Shown: piece by piece, positions 15,613 through 21,936 of the stretch
Layout: each line of letters starts with the position of its first letter
How positions within the stretch are numbered: the stretch's first letter is position 1
NCBI GenBank assembly: GCA_031256095.1
Contig: JAIRRG010000194.1
Span: 1 to 21,936, forward strand
Direction of reading: 5' to 3'
Source: Desulfobulbaceae bacterium
GTDB lineage: Bacteria > Desulfobacterota > Desulfobulbia > Desulfobulbales > Desulfocapsaceae
DNA length: 21,936 bases
Program-made: the position numbers and the translations under genes
The notes under the pieces: generated by a model
Databases searched by the model: none
The model's input: only the letters and a program-made list of their open reading frames with translations
What the model was told of the DNA's origin: nothing

Positions 15613-15715
15613 ATTTTCTTTTTTCAGTAATGATTTGCCATATTTTCTCAGACGGCGTCCGACAAAGGTTGACAAAACCGGATAAATGTTGCAGTAAGCT
15701 TTCCCCAGACTGTCA

Positions 15716-15769
15716 CCAGAAAACGTGTTATCGTCCTTCCCCCTCTTTAGGCCGGTACGCGTTTTCTGG
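15716..15769 (+). promoter_or_regulatory. Long stem-loop in the fhs upstream region
   Basis: CCAGAAAACGTGT (15716-15728) pairs with ACGCGTTTTCTGG (15757-15769) over 13 bp including one U-G pair, with a 28-nt pyrimidine-rich loop. The wobble pair is valid only for a plus-strand RNA, so a leader or small RNA on the fhs strand is suggested. The second arm's GTTTTCTG recurs at 15774-15781, which allows an alternative pairing. No known riboswitch class is recognised. Confidence 0.45.
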
Positions 15770-15870
15770 GGCAGTTTTCTGTCCCGCCCAAGGCCGTTTG
15801 CCCGCTCTCTTTATACCACCGCTTTCCTAACTATCAAGTGATATTCTATTTCCGGGCCGAATGACCGCCG

Positions 15871-15901
15871 TCACGTGAAACTACCGTCATTTTTCGTGTG
15901 A
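15871..15901 (+). promoter_or_regulatory. Second stem-loop in the fhs upstream region
   Basis: TCACGTGAAA (15871-15880) pairs with TTTCGTGTGA (15892-15901) over 10 bp including two G-U/U-G pairs that are possible only in plus-strand RNA. The loop is 11 nt. The left arm contains the 8-bp palindrome TCACGTGA, which could alternatively be a protein-binding site. Confidence 0.4.
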
Positions 15902-16117
15902 GGATAGGCCACCATAAAAAAAGAGACGGCGCGGCAAGAAATTTCGCAGAAAACACTTGCGGGAACAAGATTTGTTCGTGTAGCTTGCCCCGCCAGTCTG
16001 CCGCTGACTCTTTTGCCGATGATACCCTTTTCGCAAGGGATGTCCAATATGATGACGCTTCGTTAAGATGGCGGAGTGCCGTCGAATTTGAAACTCTCAA
16101 CAAGAAGGAGCGCTGCC

Positions 16118-17893
16118 ATGGTACTGGATCCGACAAAACACAAAGATTGGGAGATTGCCGAAGAAGCGGAAACCCGGATGCTCGCTATCAAGAAGATCGG
16201 TGAGAAGCTGGGTCTGACCGAGGAAGAGTTGCTGCCCCAGGGGCACTATATTGCCAAGATCGACTTTCAGAAGGTTCTTGCCCGTCTGAAAGACAAACCG
16301 AATGGCAAATATATTGATGTTACCGCCATTACCCCGACGCCGCTTGGCGAGGGCAAATCGACCTCGACCATGGGTCTGGTTGAGGGCCTGGGCAAACTCG
16401 GCAAACGGGTTAGCGCCGCCATCCGCCAGCCGTCCGGCGGCCCGACCATGAACATCAAAGGCTCCGCCGCCGGCGGTGGTTTGGCCCAGTGCATCCCGCT
16501 GACCCCGTTCTCGCTCGGCTTTACCGGCGATATTAACGCCATCATGAACGCCCACAACCTGGCAATGGTCGCCCTGACCTCCCGGTTGCAGCATGAACGC
16601 AACTATGACGACGAGCAGCTTGAGCGTCTGTCCGGCATGAAACGCATCGATATCGACCCGACCAGGGTCGAGATGGGCTTCATCATGGACTTCACTTGCC
16701 AGGCCCTGCGCAACATCATTATTGGCATCGACGGCGTCAACGGCAAAAGTGACGGTTTCATGATGAAATCGAAGTTCGGTATTGCCGTTTCCTCGGAAGT
16801 CATGGCCATCCTGGCGATTGCCACCAGCCTCAAGGATATGCGCGAGCGTATGGGCAAGATTGTCGTCGCTTACACGAAAAAGGGCAAACCGGTCACAACT
16901 GAGGACTTGCAGGTGGCCGGCGCCATGACCGCCTGGATGGTTGAAGCCTTAAAACCGAGCCTGATACAAAGCATTGAGGGCCAGCCGGTCATCGTTCACG
17001 CCGGGCCGTTCGCCAACATCGCCATCGGCCAGAGCTCGATCATTGCCGACCAGATCGGCCTGAAACTGTCCGATTATCATGTCACCGAGTCTGGCTTCGC
17101 CGCCGATATCGGTTTCGAGAAATTTTGGAACCTCAAATGCCGTTACAGCAAGTTGGTTCCCGACTGCGCCGTTGTCGTCGCCACCATCCGCGCCCTCAAG
17201 TGCCACGGCGGCGCGCCGGTGCCGGTACCTGGCAAGCCGATGCCGAAAGAGTACAACGAAGAGAACGTCGCCCAGGTCGACAAGGGCTGCGACAACCTGA
17301 TCCATCATATCAACACCGTGCGCAAAGCCGGCATCAGCCCGGTTGTCTGCATCAACGCTTTCTACACCGATACCCCGGCGGAAATCGCCAAAGTCAAGGA
17401 GCGGGCGGAAGCCGTTGGGGCCAGAGTCGCGGTTTCCAAACATTGGGAGAAGGGCGGCGATGGCGCCATCGAATTCGCTGAGACGGTCATCGCCGCCTGC
17501 GAGGAAAAAACCAATTTCAAATTCCTCTATGAGCTCACTGACCCGATCAAGACCCGCATCGAGAAAATCGCCACCACGGTTTACGGCGCCGATGGGGTTG
17601 ACTATTCCGCTGCCGCCGATGCCGCCATCGAGCGTCTGCAGAAAGATCCGGTCATGGCCAAGATGGGCATATGCATGGTCAAGACCCACCTGTCGCTGTC
17701 CGATAACCCCAACCTGAAGGGCGTGCCGAAAGGCTGGCGGCTGTTTGTCCGCGAGGTACTGACCTATGGCGGCGCGGGCTTCATTGTCCCGGTGGCCGGC
17801 GCCATCACGCTGATGCCGGGCACCAGCTCCAACCCGGCTTTCCGCCGTGTTGATGTCGACGTCAACACCGGCAAGGTACAGGGCGTATTCTGA
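16118..17893 (+). CDS. fhs: Formate--tetrahydrofolate ligase
   Basis: The 591-residue protein contains the nucleotide-binding segment ITPTPLGEGKSTSTMGL (71-87), RQPSGGPTMNIKGSAAGGG, FTGDINAI, the HAGPFANIAIG block and a conserved C-terminus (AGAITLMPGTSSNPAF). It ligates formate to tetrahydrofolate with ATP to give 10-formyl-THF. This reaction feeds the methyl branch of the Wood-Ljungdahl pathway or runs in reverse for ATP, and also supplies purine synthesis. Start ATG 16118 is preceded by AAGGAG (16104-16109). The frame is open 14 codons further upstream, but that part is not family-like. It is followed by a terminator and then folD, which takes the next steps. Length is close to the deltaproteobacterial form of the enzyme. 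Confidence 0.96.
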   Translation: MVLDPTKHKDWEIAEEAETRMLAIKKIGEKLGLTEEELLPQGHYIAKIDFQKVLARLKDKPNGKYIDVTAITPTPLGEGKSTSTMGLVEGLGKLGKRVSAAIRQPSGGPTMNIKGSAAGGGLAQCIPLTPFSLGFTGDINAIMNAHNLAMVALTSRLQHERNYDDEQLERLSGMKRIDIDPTRVEMGFIMDFTCQALRNIIIGIDGVNGKSDGFMMKSKFGIAVSSEVMAILAIATSLKDMRERMGKIVVAYTKKGKPVTTEDLQVAGAMTAWMVEALKPSLIQSIEGQPVIVHAGPFANIAIGQSSIIADQIGLKLSDYHVTESGFAADIGFEKFWNLKCRYSKLVPDCAVVVATIRALKCHGGAPVPVPGKPMPKEYNEENVAQVDKGCDNLIHHINTVRKAGISPVVCINAFYTDTPAEIAKVKERAEAVGARVAVSKHWEKGGDGAIEFAETVIAACEEKTNFKFLYELTDPIKTRIEKIATTVYGADGVDYSAAADAAIERLQKDPVMAKMGICMVKTHLSLSDNPNLKGVPKGWRLFVREVLTYGGAGFIVPVAGAITLMPGTSSNPAFRRVDVDVNTGKVQGVF

Positions 17894-17902
17894 TTGAAGA
17901 CG

Positions 17903-17938
17903 GCCTCGTCCTGGTCGGGGCGAGGCTGTTTTTATTTT
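17903..17938 (+). terminator. Intrinsic terminator between fhs and folD
   Basis: GCCTCGTCC (17903-17911) pairs with GGGCGAGGC (17918-17926), 9 bp with one T-G pair, loop TGGTCG, followed by TGTTTTTATTTT. It lies 9 nt after the fhs stop. A second stem, GGGCGG (17939-17944) with CCGCCC (17954-17959) followed by CCTTTT, comes just before the folD ribosome-binding site. folD must therefore depend on read-through or on a promoter that I cannot identify. Confidence 0.8.
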
Positions 17939-17981
17939 GGGCGGCGGCAAAATCCGCCCCCTTTTCCCAGGAGAGGAATCC

Positions 17982-18875
17982 ATGACAGCGGAAATTATCA
18001 GCGGAACTCAAATCCGCGAAACCATCCTTGCCGAGCTGAAAGATGAAGTCAAACAGATGCAGACCAAATACGGCAAGGTGCCGGGCTTGGTCACAATTTT
18101 GGTCGGTGAAAATCCCGCTTCCATTAGTTACGTCACCCTGAAAATCCGCACCGCCGAGAGCTTGGGTTTTTATGAAGTCCAGGACAATCAGCCGGCGGAC
18201 ATCGCCGAGGCCAATCTTTTAGCCTTGATCGAGAAATACAACAAGGACCCGAAGATTCACGGCATTCTCGTGCAGTTGCCGCTGCCGAAACATATTGATG
18301 AGAAGAAGGTCTTGAATGCCATTAATCCCAACAAGGACGTTGATGGTTTTCACCCGGTCAATGTCGGGCGTCTGATGATTGGCGGTAGCGAAGTCCTGTA
18401 TCCGCCCTGTACGCCCGCTGGCATCCAGGAACTAATTGTCCGTTCCGGCACTGAAACCTCCGGCGCCGAAGTGGTGGTGGTTGGCCGCTCGAATATCGTC
18501 GGCAAGCCGATTGCCGTCATGATGGCCCAAAAAGGACCGGGGGCAAACAGCACCGTCACTATCGTCCATACCCGCACCAAAGATCTGGCCTCGCATTGCA
18601 AACGGGCCGACATTCTCATTGTCGCCGCCGGTGTGCCTGATCTGGTCAAGCCGGAATGGATCAAACCCGGGGCCACAGTTATTGATGTCGGCGTCAACCG
18701 TGTCGGCATGACCGACAAGGGCAAGGCCATCCTCAAAGGCGATGTCGATTATGACAAGGCCAAGGAAATCGCCGGCAAGATTACCCCGGTTCCCGGTGGC
18801 GTCGGCCCGATGACGATCACCATGTTGATGAAGAATACGGTACGGTCGGCCTGGTTCCATTTCGGCGGCAAATAA
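17982..18875 (+). CDS. folD: Bifunctional methylene-THF dehydrogenase/methenyl-THF cyclohydrolase
   Basis: The 297 residues carry the catalytic pair Y50 and K54 (YVTLK, as in E. coli FolD), the GILVQLPLP segment (94-102), D121 in DVDGFHPVN, the Rossmann motif GRSNIVGKP (168-176) and the C-terminal PGGVGPMTITMLM. It converts 10-formyl-THF via methenyl-THF to methylene-THF using NAD(P)H, directly after Fhs in C1 metabolism. Start ATG 17982 has the ribosome-binding site AGGAGAGG; the frame is open 15 codons upstream, across the second leader hairpin, but that part is not FolD-like. The coenzyme preference (NAD or NADP) cannot be decided by eye. Confidence 0.96.
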   Translation: MTAEIISGTQIRETILAELKDEVKQMQTKYGKVPGLVTILVGENPASISYVTLKIRTAESLGFYEVQDNQPADIAEANLLALIEKYNKDPKIHGILVQLPLPKHIDEKKVLNAINPNKDVDGFHPVNVGRLMIGGSEVLYPPCTPAGIQELIVRSGTETSGAEVVVVGRSNIVGKPIAVMMAQKGPGANSTVTIVHTRTKDLASHCKRADILIVAAGVPDLVKPEWIKPGATVIDVGVNRVGMTDKGKAILKGDVDYDKAKEIAGKITPVPGGVGPMTITMLMKNTVRSAWFHFGGK

Positions 18876-18921
18876 GGCGTGCCGATTGTAATGAGGCCGC
18901 TTGTTTGGCTTTGATTTTCCC

Positions 18922-18950
18922 TTGACAGGCTATTGTCGTTGGGATACAGG
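18922..18950 (+). promoter_or_regulatory. Possible promoter of the ferredoxin gene
   Basis: A perfect -35 TTGACA (18922-18927) has TACAGG 17 bases downstream (18945-18950, 3 of 6). An overlapping GATAAT (18955-18960) is a better -10 but pairs only with TTGTCG 15 bases upstream. Either would start transcription 85-100 nt before the ferredoxin start. Confidence 0.38.
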
Positions 18951-19050
18951 GTCGATAATCTGCGAATGTGGTCGCGACGGTATTTGGAGTGCGCGGTTTC
19001 GTATGAAAAATACTGGGATTTTTTTCTAAATCTTTTTATGGAGGCGTGTC

Positions 19051-19236
19051 ATGTGGCAGGTAGAAGTTGACAAAGACAAATGTGTTGGCGATGAGGAATG
19101 TGTAGGCGCGTGCCCGAGCCAGGTTTTTGAAATGGTCGATGGCAAAGCCGAGCCGGTGGAAATGGATGAATGCCTGGGCTGCGAAACCTGTGTCGAGGTC
19201 TGCCCGGAAAGCGCCATTACCGTCACCGAGGTTTGA
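19051..19236 (+). CDS. Small ferredoxin with CxxDxxC first motif, [3Fe-4S]/[4Fe-4S] type
   Basis: The 61-residue cytoplasmic electron carrier has two cluster motifs. The first is C11-x2-D14-x2-C17-x3-C21-P, with Asp in place of the second Cys. The second is complete: C41, C44, C47, C51 followed by Pro. In the usual two-cluster topology C51 completes cluster I and C21 completes cluster II, so cluster I has three Cys plus Asp. This matches ferredoxins of Desulfovibrio (FdI/FdIII types) and the Pyrococcus ferredoxin, where the Asp-ligated site converts between [3Fe-4S] and [4Fe-4S]. The protein is strongly acidic. Ribosome-binding site GGAGG lies 7 nt before the ATG. It is a single gene between its own possible promoter and a strong terminator. 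Confidence 0.95.
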   Translation: MWQVEVDKDKCVGDEECVGACPSQVFEMVDGKAEPVEMDECLGCETCVEVCPESAITVTEV

Positions 19237-19280
19237 TTCAGACGGTCGTTGCCGCTTTGGTTCAGTCCGCTAACAACATT

Positions 19281-19320
19281 GACAAGCCCATCTCCTTCTG
19301 GGGATGGGCTTGTCGTTTTT
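19281..19320 (+). terminator. Intrinsic terminator after the ferredoxin gene
   Basis: GACAAGCCCATC (19281-19292) pairs perfectly with GATGGGCTTGTC (19303-19314). The stem can extend by three pairs to a TTCT loop and is followed by GTTTTTG. It separates ferredoxin from alr. An ATG at 19304 in the alr frame lies inside the 3' arm, which argues for the later alr start. Confidence 0.9.
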
Positions 19321-19336
19321 GCGCCGACGGATTTCC

Positions 19337-20476
19337 ATGAACGCTTTGCCGGATTCGGTCAACCGGGTGTGGGTAAGCGCTGGCGCGCTGAAGGCCAACT
19401 ATCGCTTGGTGCGTTCGCTCTTGCCGCCCGATACTCCGCTTTTGGCCATGGTCAAGGCTGATGGCTATGGCCATGGTATGGCGGACGCCGCCACGGCCTT
19501 CGCCGCCGCCGGTTGCCGTCATTTCGGCGTCGCCGAATTGCTGGAGGCGGTGCGTTTGCGTGAGGCCGGCATTGACGGCGAGATTGTCGTCATGGATGGC
19601 CTGTGGCCGGGCCAGGAAGAGTATTTCCCGCGCCACAGCCTGAGCGCGGCGGTTTTTTTCGTCGACAGCGCCCGGTTGCTGTCAGCGGCTGGGCAAAGCT
19701 GTGGCCGCCGGGTGCCGGTGCATATCAAGGTCGATTGCGGTATGACGAGACTAGGCATCAGGCCGGAGGATACTTTGACCTTCGTCCAGGCCATCGGCCA
19801 GTTGCCAGGAATCGAGGTGGCTGGTCTTTTCGCCCATTTTCCCGAGGCCGACAGTCCGGAAAAGCCAAGCAACCGGCAAGTTTGCGACAACTTCGCCCAA
19901 GTAAGGGCCGCTTTGGCCGAGGCGCGGACCACCATGCCGCAGCTGTCACCGCGCTGTCACCTGGCCAATTCCGGCGCTATTTTCAACCTGCCGATGGCCC
20001 ATGGCGACATGGCCCGCAGCGGCATCGCCTTGTACGGTTGTGCCCCCGGCCACGCCGTGATCGGCGGCGCCGCCTTGCAACCGGCGATGCGTTTTGTCAG
20101 CCGCGTTCTCCAGGTGAAAGATGTACCGGCTGGCCGTGGCGTCAGTTATGGTCATACCTTTGTCACGACCCGGCCCAGCCGCCTCGCCGTCCTGCCGGTT
20201 GGTTATGAGGATGGCTATCAGCGGGCGCTGTCAAATAAGGCCAGCGTTTTGATTTCCGGCCGCCGCGCCCCGATCGTTGGCCGCATCTGCATGAACCTGT
20301 GCATGGCCGATGTCACCGGCATCGCCGAGGTATCAACTGGCGACGAAGTGGTGCTTATTGGCCGTCAGGGAAATGAATGGGTGAGCGCCGACGAACTGGC
20401 GGCCCAAGCCGGAACCATTAGCTATGAATTGCTCTGTATGATCGGCAACAATAATCAACGGGAGATGCTGTCCTAA
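19337..20476 (+). CDS. alr: Alanine racemase
   Basis: The 379-residue fold-type III PLP enzyme has the PLP lysine K40 in MVKADGYGHG, R138 (MTRLG), the catalytic tyrosine Y271 in GVSYGHTF, the signature VLPVGYEDGYQRALSN and the C-terminal IGRQ...SYELLCMI domain. It converts L-alanine to D-alanine for peptidoglycan. ATG 19337 fits the family start (MNALPDSVNRVWVSAGALKANY); the in-frame ATG 19304 lies in the preceding terminator stem. The ribosome-binding site is weak (GACGGA). The stop codon directly adjoins the argS ATG (TAA-ATG), so the two genes are likely co-translated. Confidence 0.95.
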   Translation: MNALPDSVNRVWVSAGALKANYRLVRSLLPPDTPLLAMVKADGYGHGMADAATAFAAAGCRHFGVAELLEAVRLREAGIDGEIVVMDGLWPGQEEYFPRHSLSAAVFFVDSARLLSAAGQSCGRRVPVHIKVDCGMTRLGIRPEDTLTFVQAIGQLPGIEVAGLFAHFPEADSPEKPSNRQVCDNFAQVRAALAEARTTMPQLSPRCHLANSGAIFNLPMAHGDMARSGIALYGCAPGHAVIGGAALQPAMRFVSRVLQVKDVPAGRGVSYGHTFVTTRPSRLAVLPVGYEDGYQRALSNKASVLISGRRAPIVGRICMNLCMADVTGIAEVSTGDEVVLIGRQGNEWVSADELAAQAGTISYELLCMIGNNNQREMLS

Positions 20477-21936
20477 ATGATTCGCGCACGGATAAAAGCG
20501 GCGGTCGACGCCTGCTTTGACAAAGGGGTGGCGGCTGGCCATTGGTCTGCCGCCAGCGTCGGCAAGTATACGGTCGAGTTGCCAAAACGTCAGGGACAGG
20601 GCGATTTCTCGACCAATCTGGCCATGGTGGCGGCTGGCGTCGACAAGAAAAATCCCCGCGAGCTGGCGGCCTTGCTGGCGGCAATGTTGGCCGGAGAAAG
20701 CGGCCTGTTGCAGCGCGTCGAGGTGGCCGGGCCAGGCTTTGTCAACATGTTCGTGGCACCCGAAGTCTGGCGTGGCTTGATCCCGGAAATCCTGGCGGCT
20801 GGCCCTACTTTTGGCCGCAGCGACAGTGGCGCTGGCCGCAGGGTGATGGTGGAATTTGTCAGCGCCAATCCGACCGGGCCGCTGAGCATCGGCCATGGCC
20901 GCCAGGCCATTTTGGGCGACGCCATTGCCCGCTTGCTCACCGCCACCGGCCATCGGGTCCATCGCGAATACTACTACAATAACGCCGGACGCCAGATGCG
21001 GGTCTTGGGCGAATCAACCCGCGCCCGCTATCTGGAAAGCCTGGGCCTGCCCTTTCATTTTCCTGAGGATGGCTACCAGGGTGAATACATACATGAAATT
21101 GCCGGGAAACTGATCGACGAAGAGGGTGACAAACTGAAAGATTGTGCCGAAGTCACGCCTTTTCAGAAACGGGCTGAGGAGTTCATCTTTGCCGACATCG
21201 CAAAAACGCTCAATCGCATGGATATTCATTTCGATGAATACTACAACGAGCGTTCCCTCTATGATAAGGGCTATATCACAGAAGTTATTGATATTTTAAG
21301 AGAAAAAGGATTTGTTTATGAACAGGACGGCGCGGTCTGGTTTAAGACGACAGCCCTCGGGCTGGAACAAGACCGGGTTATCGTCAAATCGAGCGGTGAA
21401 CCGACCTACCGTTTGCCAGACATAGCCTACCATCGTGAAAAATTCCGCCGTAATTTCGACTGGCTGGTCAATATCTTCGGTTCCGATCACATTGCCACCG
21501 TGCCGGATGTCCTGGCCGGTGTCCGTGCCCTCGGTTATGACGAAAAAAAAGTTACCGTTGTCCTGCATCAGTTTGTCACCTTGACCCGTGAAGGCAAACA
21601 GGTGAAGATGAGCACGCGCAAAGCCAATTTTGTCACCGTCGATGAGCTACTCGATATTGTTGGCGCCGATGCCGTGCGTTTCTTCTTCATGATGCGCCGC
21701 GCTGATAGCCAAATGGAGTTTGACCTCGATCTGGCGACGCGGCAGAGCCAGGAAAATCCTGTTTATTATGTCCAATATGCCCATGCCCGGCTCTGTTCCG
21801 TGGTCGCCCAGGCGGAAAAAGCTGGTCTCAGCCCGGCCGAGGATCCAGAGACGCTTGCCCTCTTGACGGAAGCGGAAGAGATGCAATTGTTACAGACGCT
21901 TGCCGCCTTCCCGTCGCTTATCGAAAGCTCGGCGCT
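20477..21936 (+). CDS. argS: Arginyl-tRNA synthetase, 3' end outside the window
   Basis: The visible 486 residues start directly after the alr stop, with GGGAGA inside alr as a distant ribosome-binding site. The N-terminal Arg-tRNA synthetase domain (about 1-110) is followed by EFVSANPTGPLSIGHGR with the HIGH-type motif at 137-140, here SIGH. Next come REYYYNNAGRQM, the class I core with FGSDHI, and the second signature KMST (377-380, VKMSTRKANFVTVDEL). The DALR anticodon-binding domain begins near the window edge, and about 80-100 residues are missing. It charges tRNA-Arg in the cytoplasm. The Ser for the first His of the HIGH motif deserves comparison with close homologues. The frame has no interruption. 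Confidence 0.95.
   Translation, partial: MIRARIKAAVDACFDKGVAAGHWSAASVGKYTVELPKRQGQGDFSTNLAMVAAGVDKKNPRELAALLAAMLAGESGLLQRVEVAGPGFVNMFVAPEVWRGLIPEILAAGPTFGRSDSGAGRRVMVEFVSANPTGPLSIGHGRQAILGDAIARLLTATGHRVHREYYYNNAGRQMRVLGESTRARYLESLGLPFHFPEDGYQGEYIHEIAGKLIDEEGDKLKDCAEVTPFQKRAEEFIFADIAKTLNRMDIHFDEYYNERSLYDKGYITEVIDILREKGFVYEQDGAVWFKTTALGLEQDRVIVKSSGEPTYRLPDIAYHREKFRRNFDWLVNIFGSDHIATVPDVLAGVRALGYDEKKVTVVLHQFVTLTREGKQVKMSTRKANFVTVDELLDIVGADAVRFFFMMRRADSQMEFDLDLATRQSQENPVYYVQYAHARLCSVVAQAEKAGLSPAEDPETLALLTEAEEMQLLQTLAAFPSLIESSA

Larger units (their letters stand above)
15613..16117. other. 505-bp gene-free region between ispH and fhs
   Basis: No credible gene is present. The region holds the ispH upstream sequence, a TTGACA at 15669-15674 without a good -10, and several stem-loops. 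These are 15716-15769, 15871-15901, GAACAA/TTGTTC at 15963-15977 (nested in GCGGG...CCCGC pairing) and CCCTT/AAGGG at 16025-16039. A TATGAT -10-like hexamer lies at about 16049-16054 without a matching -35. I searched by eye for ZTP, THF and glycine riboswitch cores and for tRNA features and found none. Confidence 0.6.

Noticed and set aside
16040..16100. tRNA-like T-loop on the minus strand (AGTTTCAAATTCGAC followed by GCCA)
   Set aside because: The flanking bases do not form a T-stem or acceptor stem, and no anticodon or D arm is present.
15676..16117. ZTP (pfl), THF or glycine riboswitch upstream of fhs
   Set aside because: The conserved cores of these classes could not be found by eye on the plus strand. 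The hairpins are reported only as an unknown structured leader.
16949..17983. 344-codon minus-strand open frame opposite fhs
   Set aside because: Shadow of fhs. The peptide is of low-complexity antisense type and has no start signal.

Overview
The window looks like an anaerobic, Gram-negative bacterium of the former Deltaproteobacteria (Desulfobacterota). This is inferred from gene content only: an outer-membrane assembly module (TamA/TamB), a coiled-coil-tethered outer-membrane porin, LL-diaminopimelate aminotransferase (DapL), formate-THF ligase next to FolD, a Desulfovibrio-type ferredoxin with an Asp cluster ligand, and two genes that appear to use UGA as selenocysteine. The DNA is moderately GC-rich and densely coding. 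There are no rRNAs, tRNAs, insertion sequences or CRISPR arrays that I can see.

Layout. 1-7264 (+): the 3' end of tamA, tamB (ATGA overlap), a sigma-54-dependent response regulator without a visible kinase, a nitroreductase with an N-terminal 2[4Fe-4S] domain, and a small DsrE-family gene. A bidirectional terminator at 7292-7321 closes this run. 7349-8917 (-): porin with its own promoter. 9216-11837 (-): aminopeptidase N (pepN). 12037-13260 (+): dapL, divergent from pepN. 13515-14633 (+): a polytopic membrane protein. 14671-15612 (-): ispH. 15613-16117: a long gene-free, hairpin-rich leader. 16118-18875 (+): fhs and folD. 19051-19236 (+): ferredoxin. 19337-20476 (+): alanine racemase. 20477 to the window end (+): argS, cut by the edge.

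Main discovery. Two genes are interrupted by in-frame TGA codons that are best read as selenocysteine. In the DsrE-like gene, TGA 7154-7156 replaces the first Cys of the family's CGxC site and the homologous C-terminal part continues to 7264. In the membrane protein, TGA 14481-14483 is followed by 49 further codons, including a complete transmembrane helix, to a TAA at 14631-14633. Both TGAs are followed at the correct distance by a hairpin whose apical loop starts with GG. The second has the loop GGTCT, matching the core of the E. coli fdhF SECIS. A conventional gene caller would truncate both proteins. From memory, the membrane protein resembles the family annotated as 'TsoY family (seleno)protein'.

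How the genes may work together. fhs-folD is the formyl-THF to methylene-THF segment of C1 metabolism (methyl branch of the Wood-Ljungdahl pathway), and the ferredoxin is a general low-potential carrier. The nitroreductase and seleno-DsrE gene form a plausible redox/sulfur pair under or beside the sigma-54 regulator. dapL, alr and ispH supply cell-wall and isoprenoid precursors. tamA/tamB and the porin serve the outer membrane.
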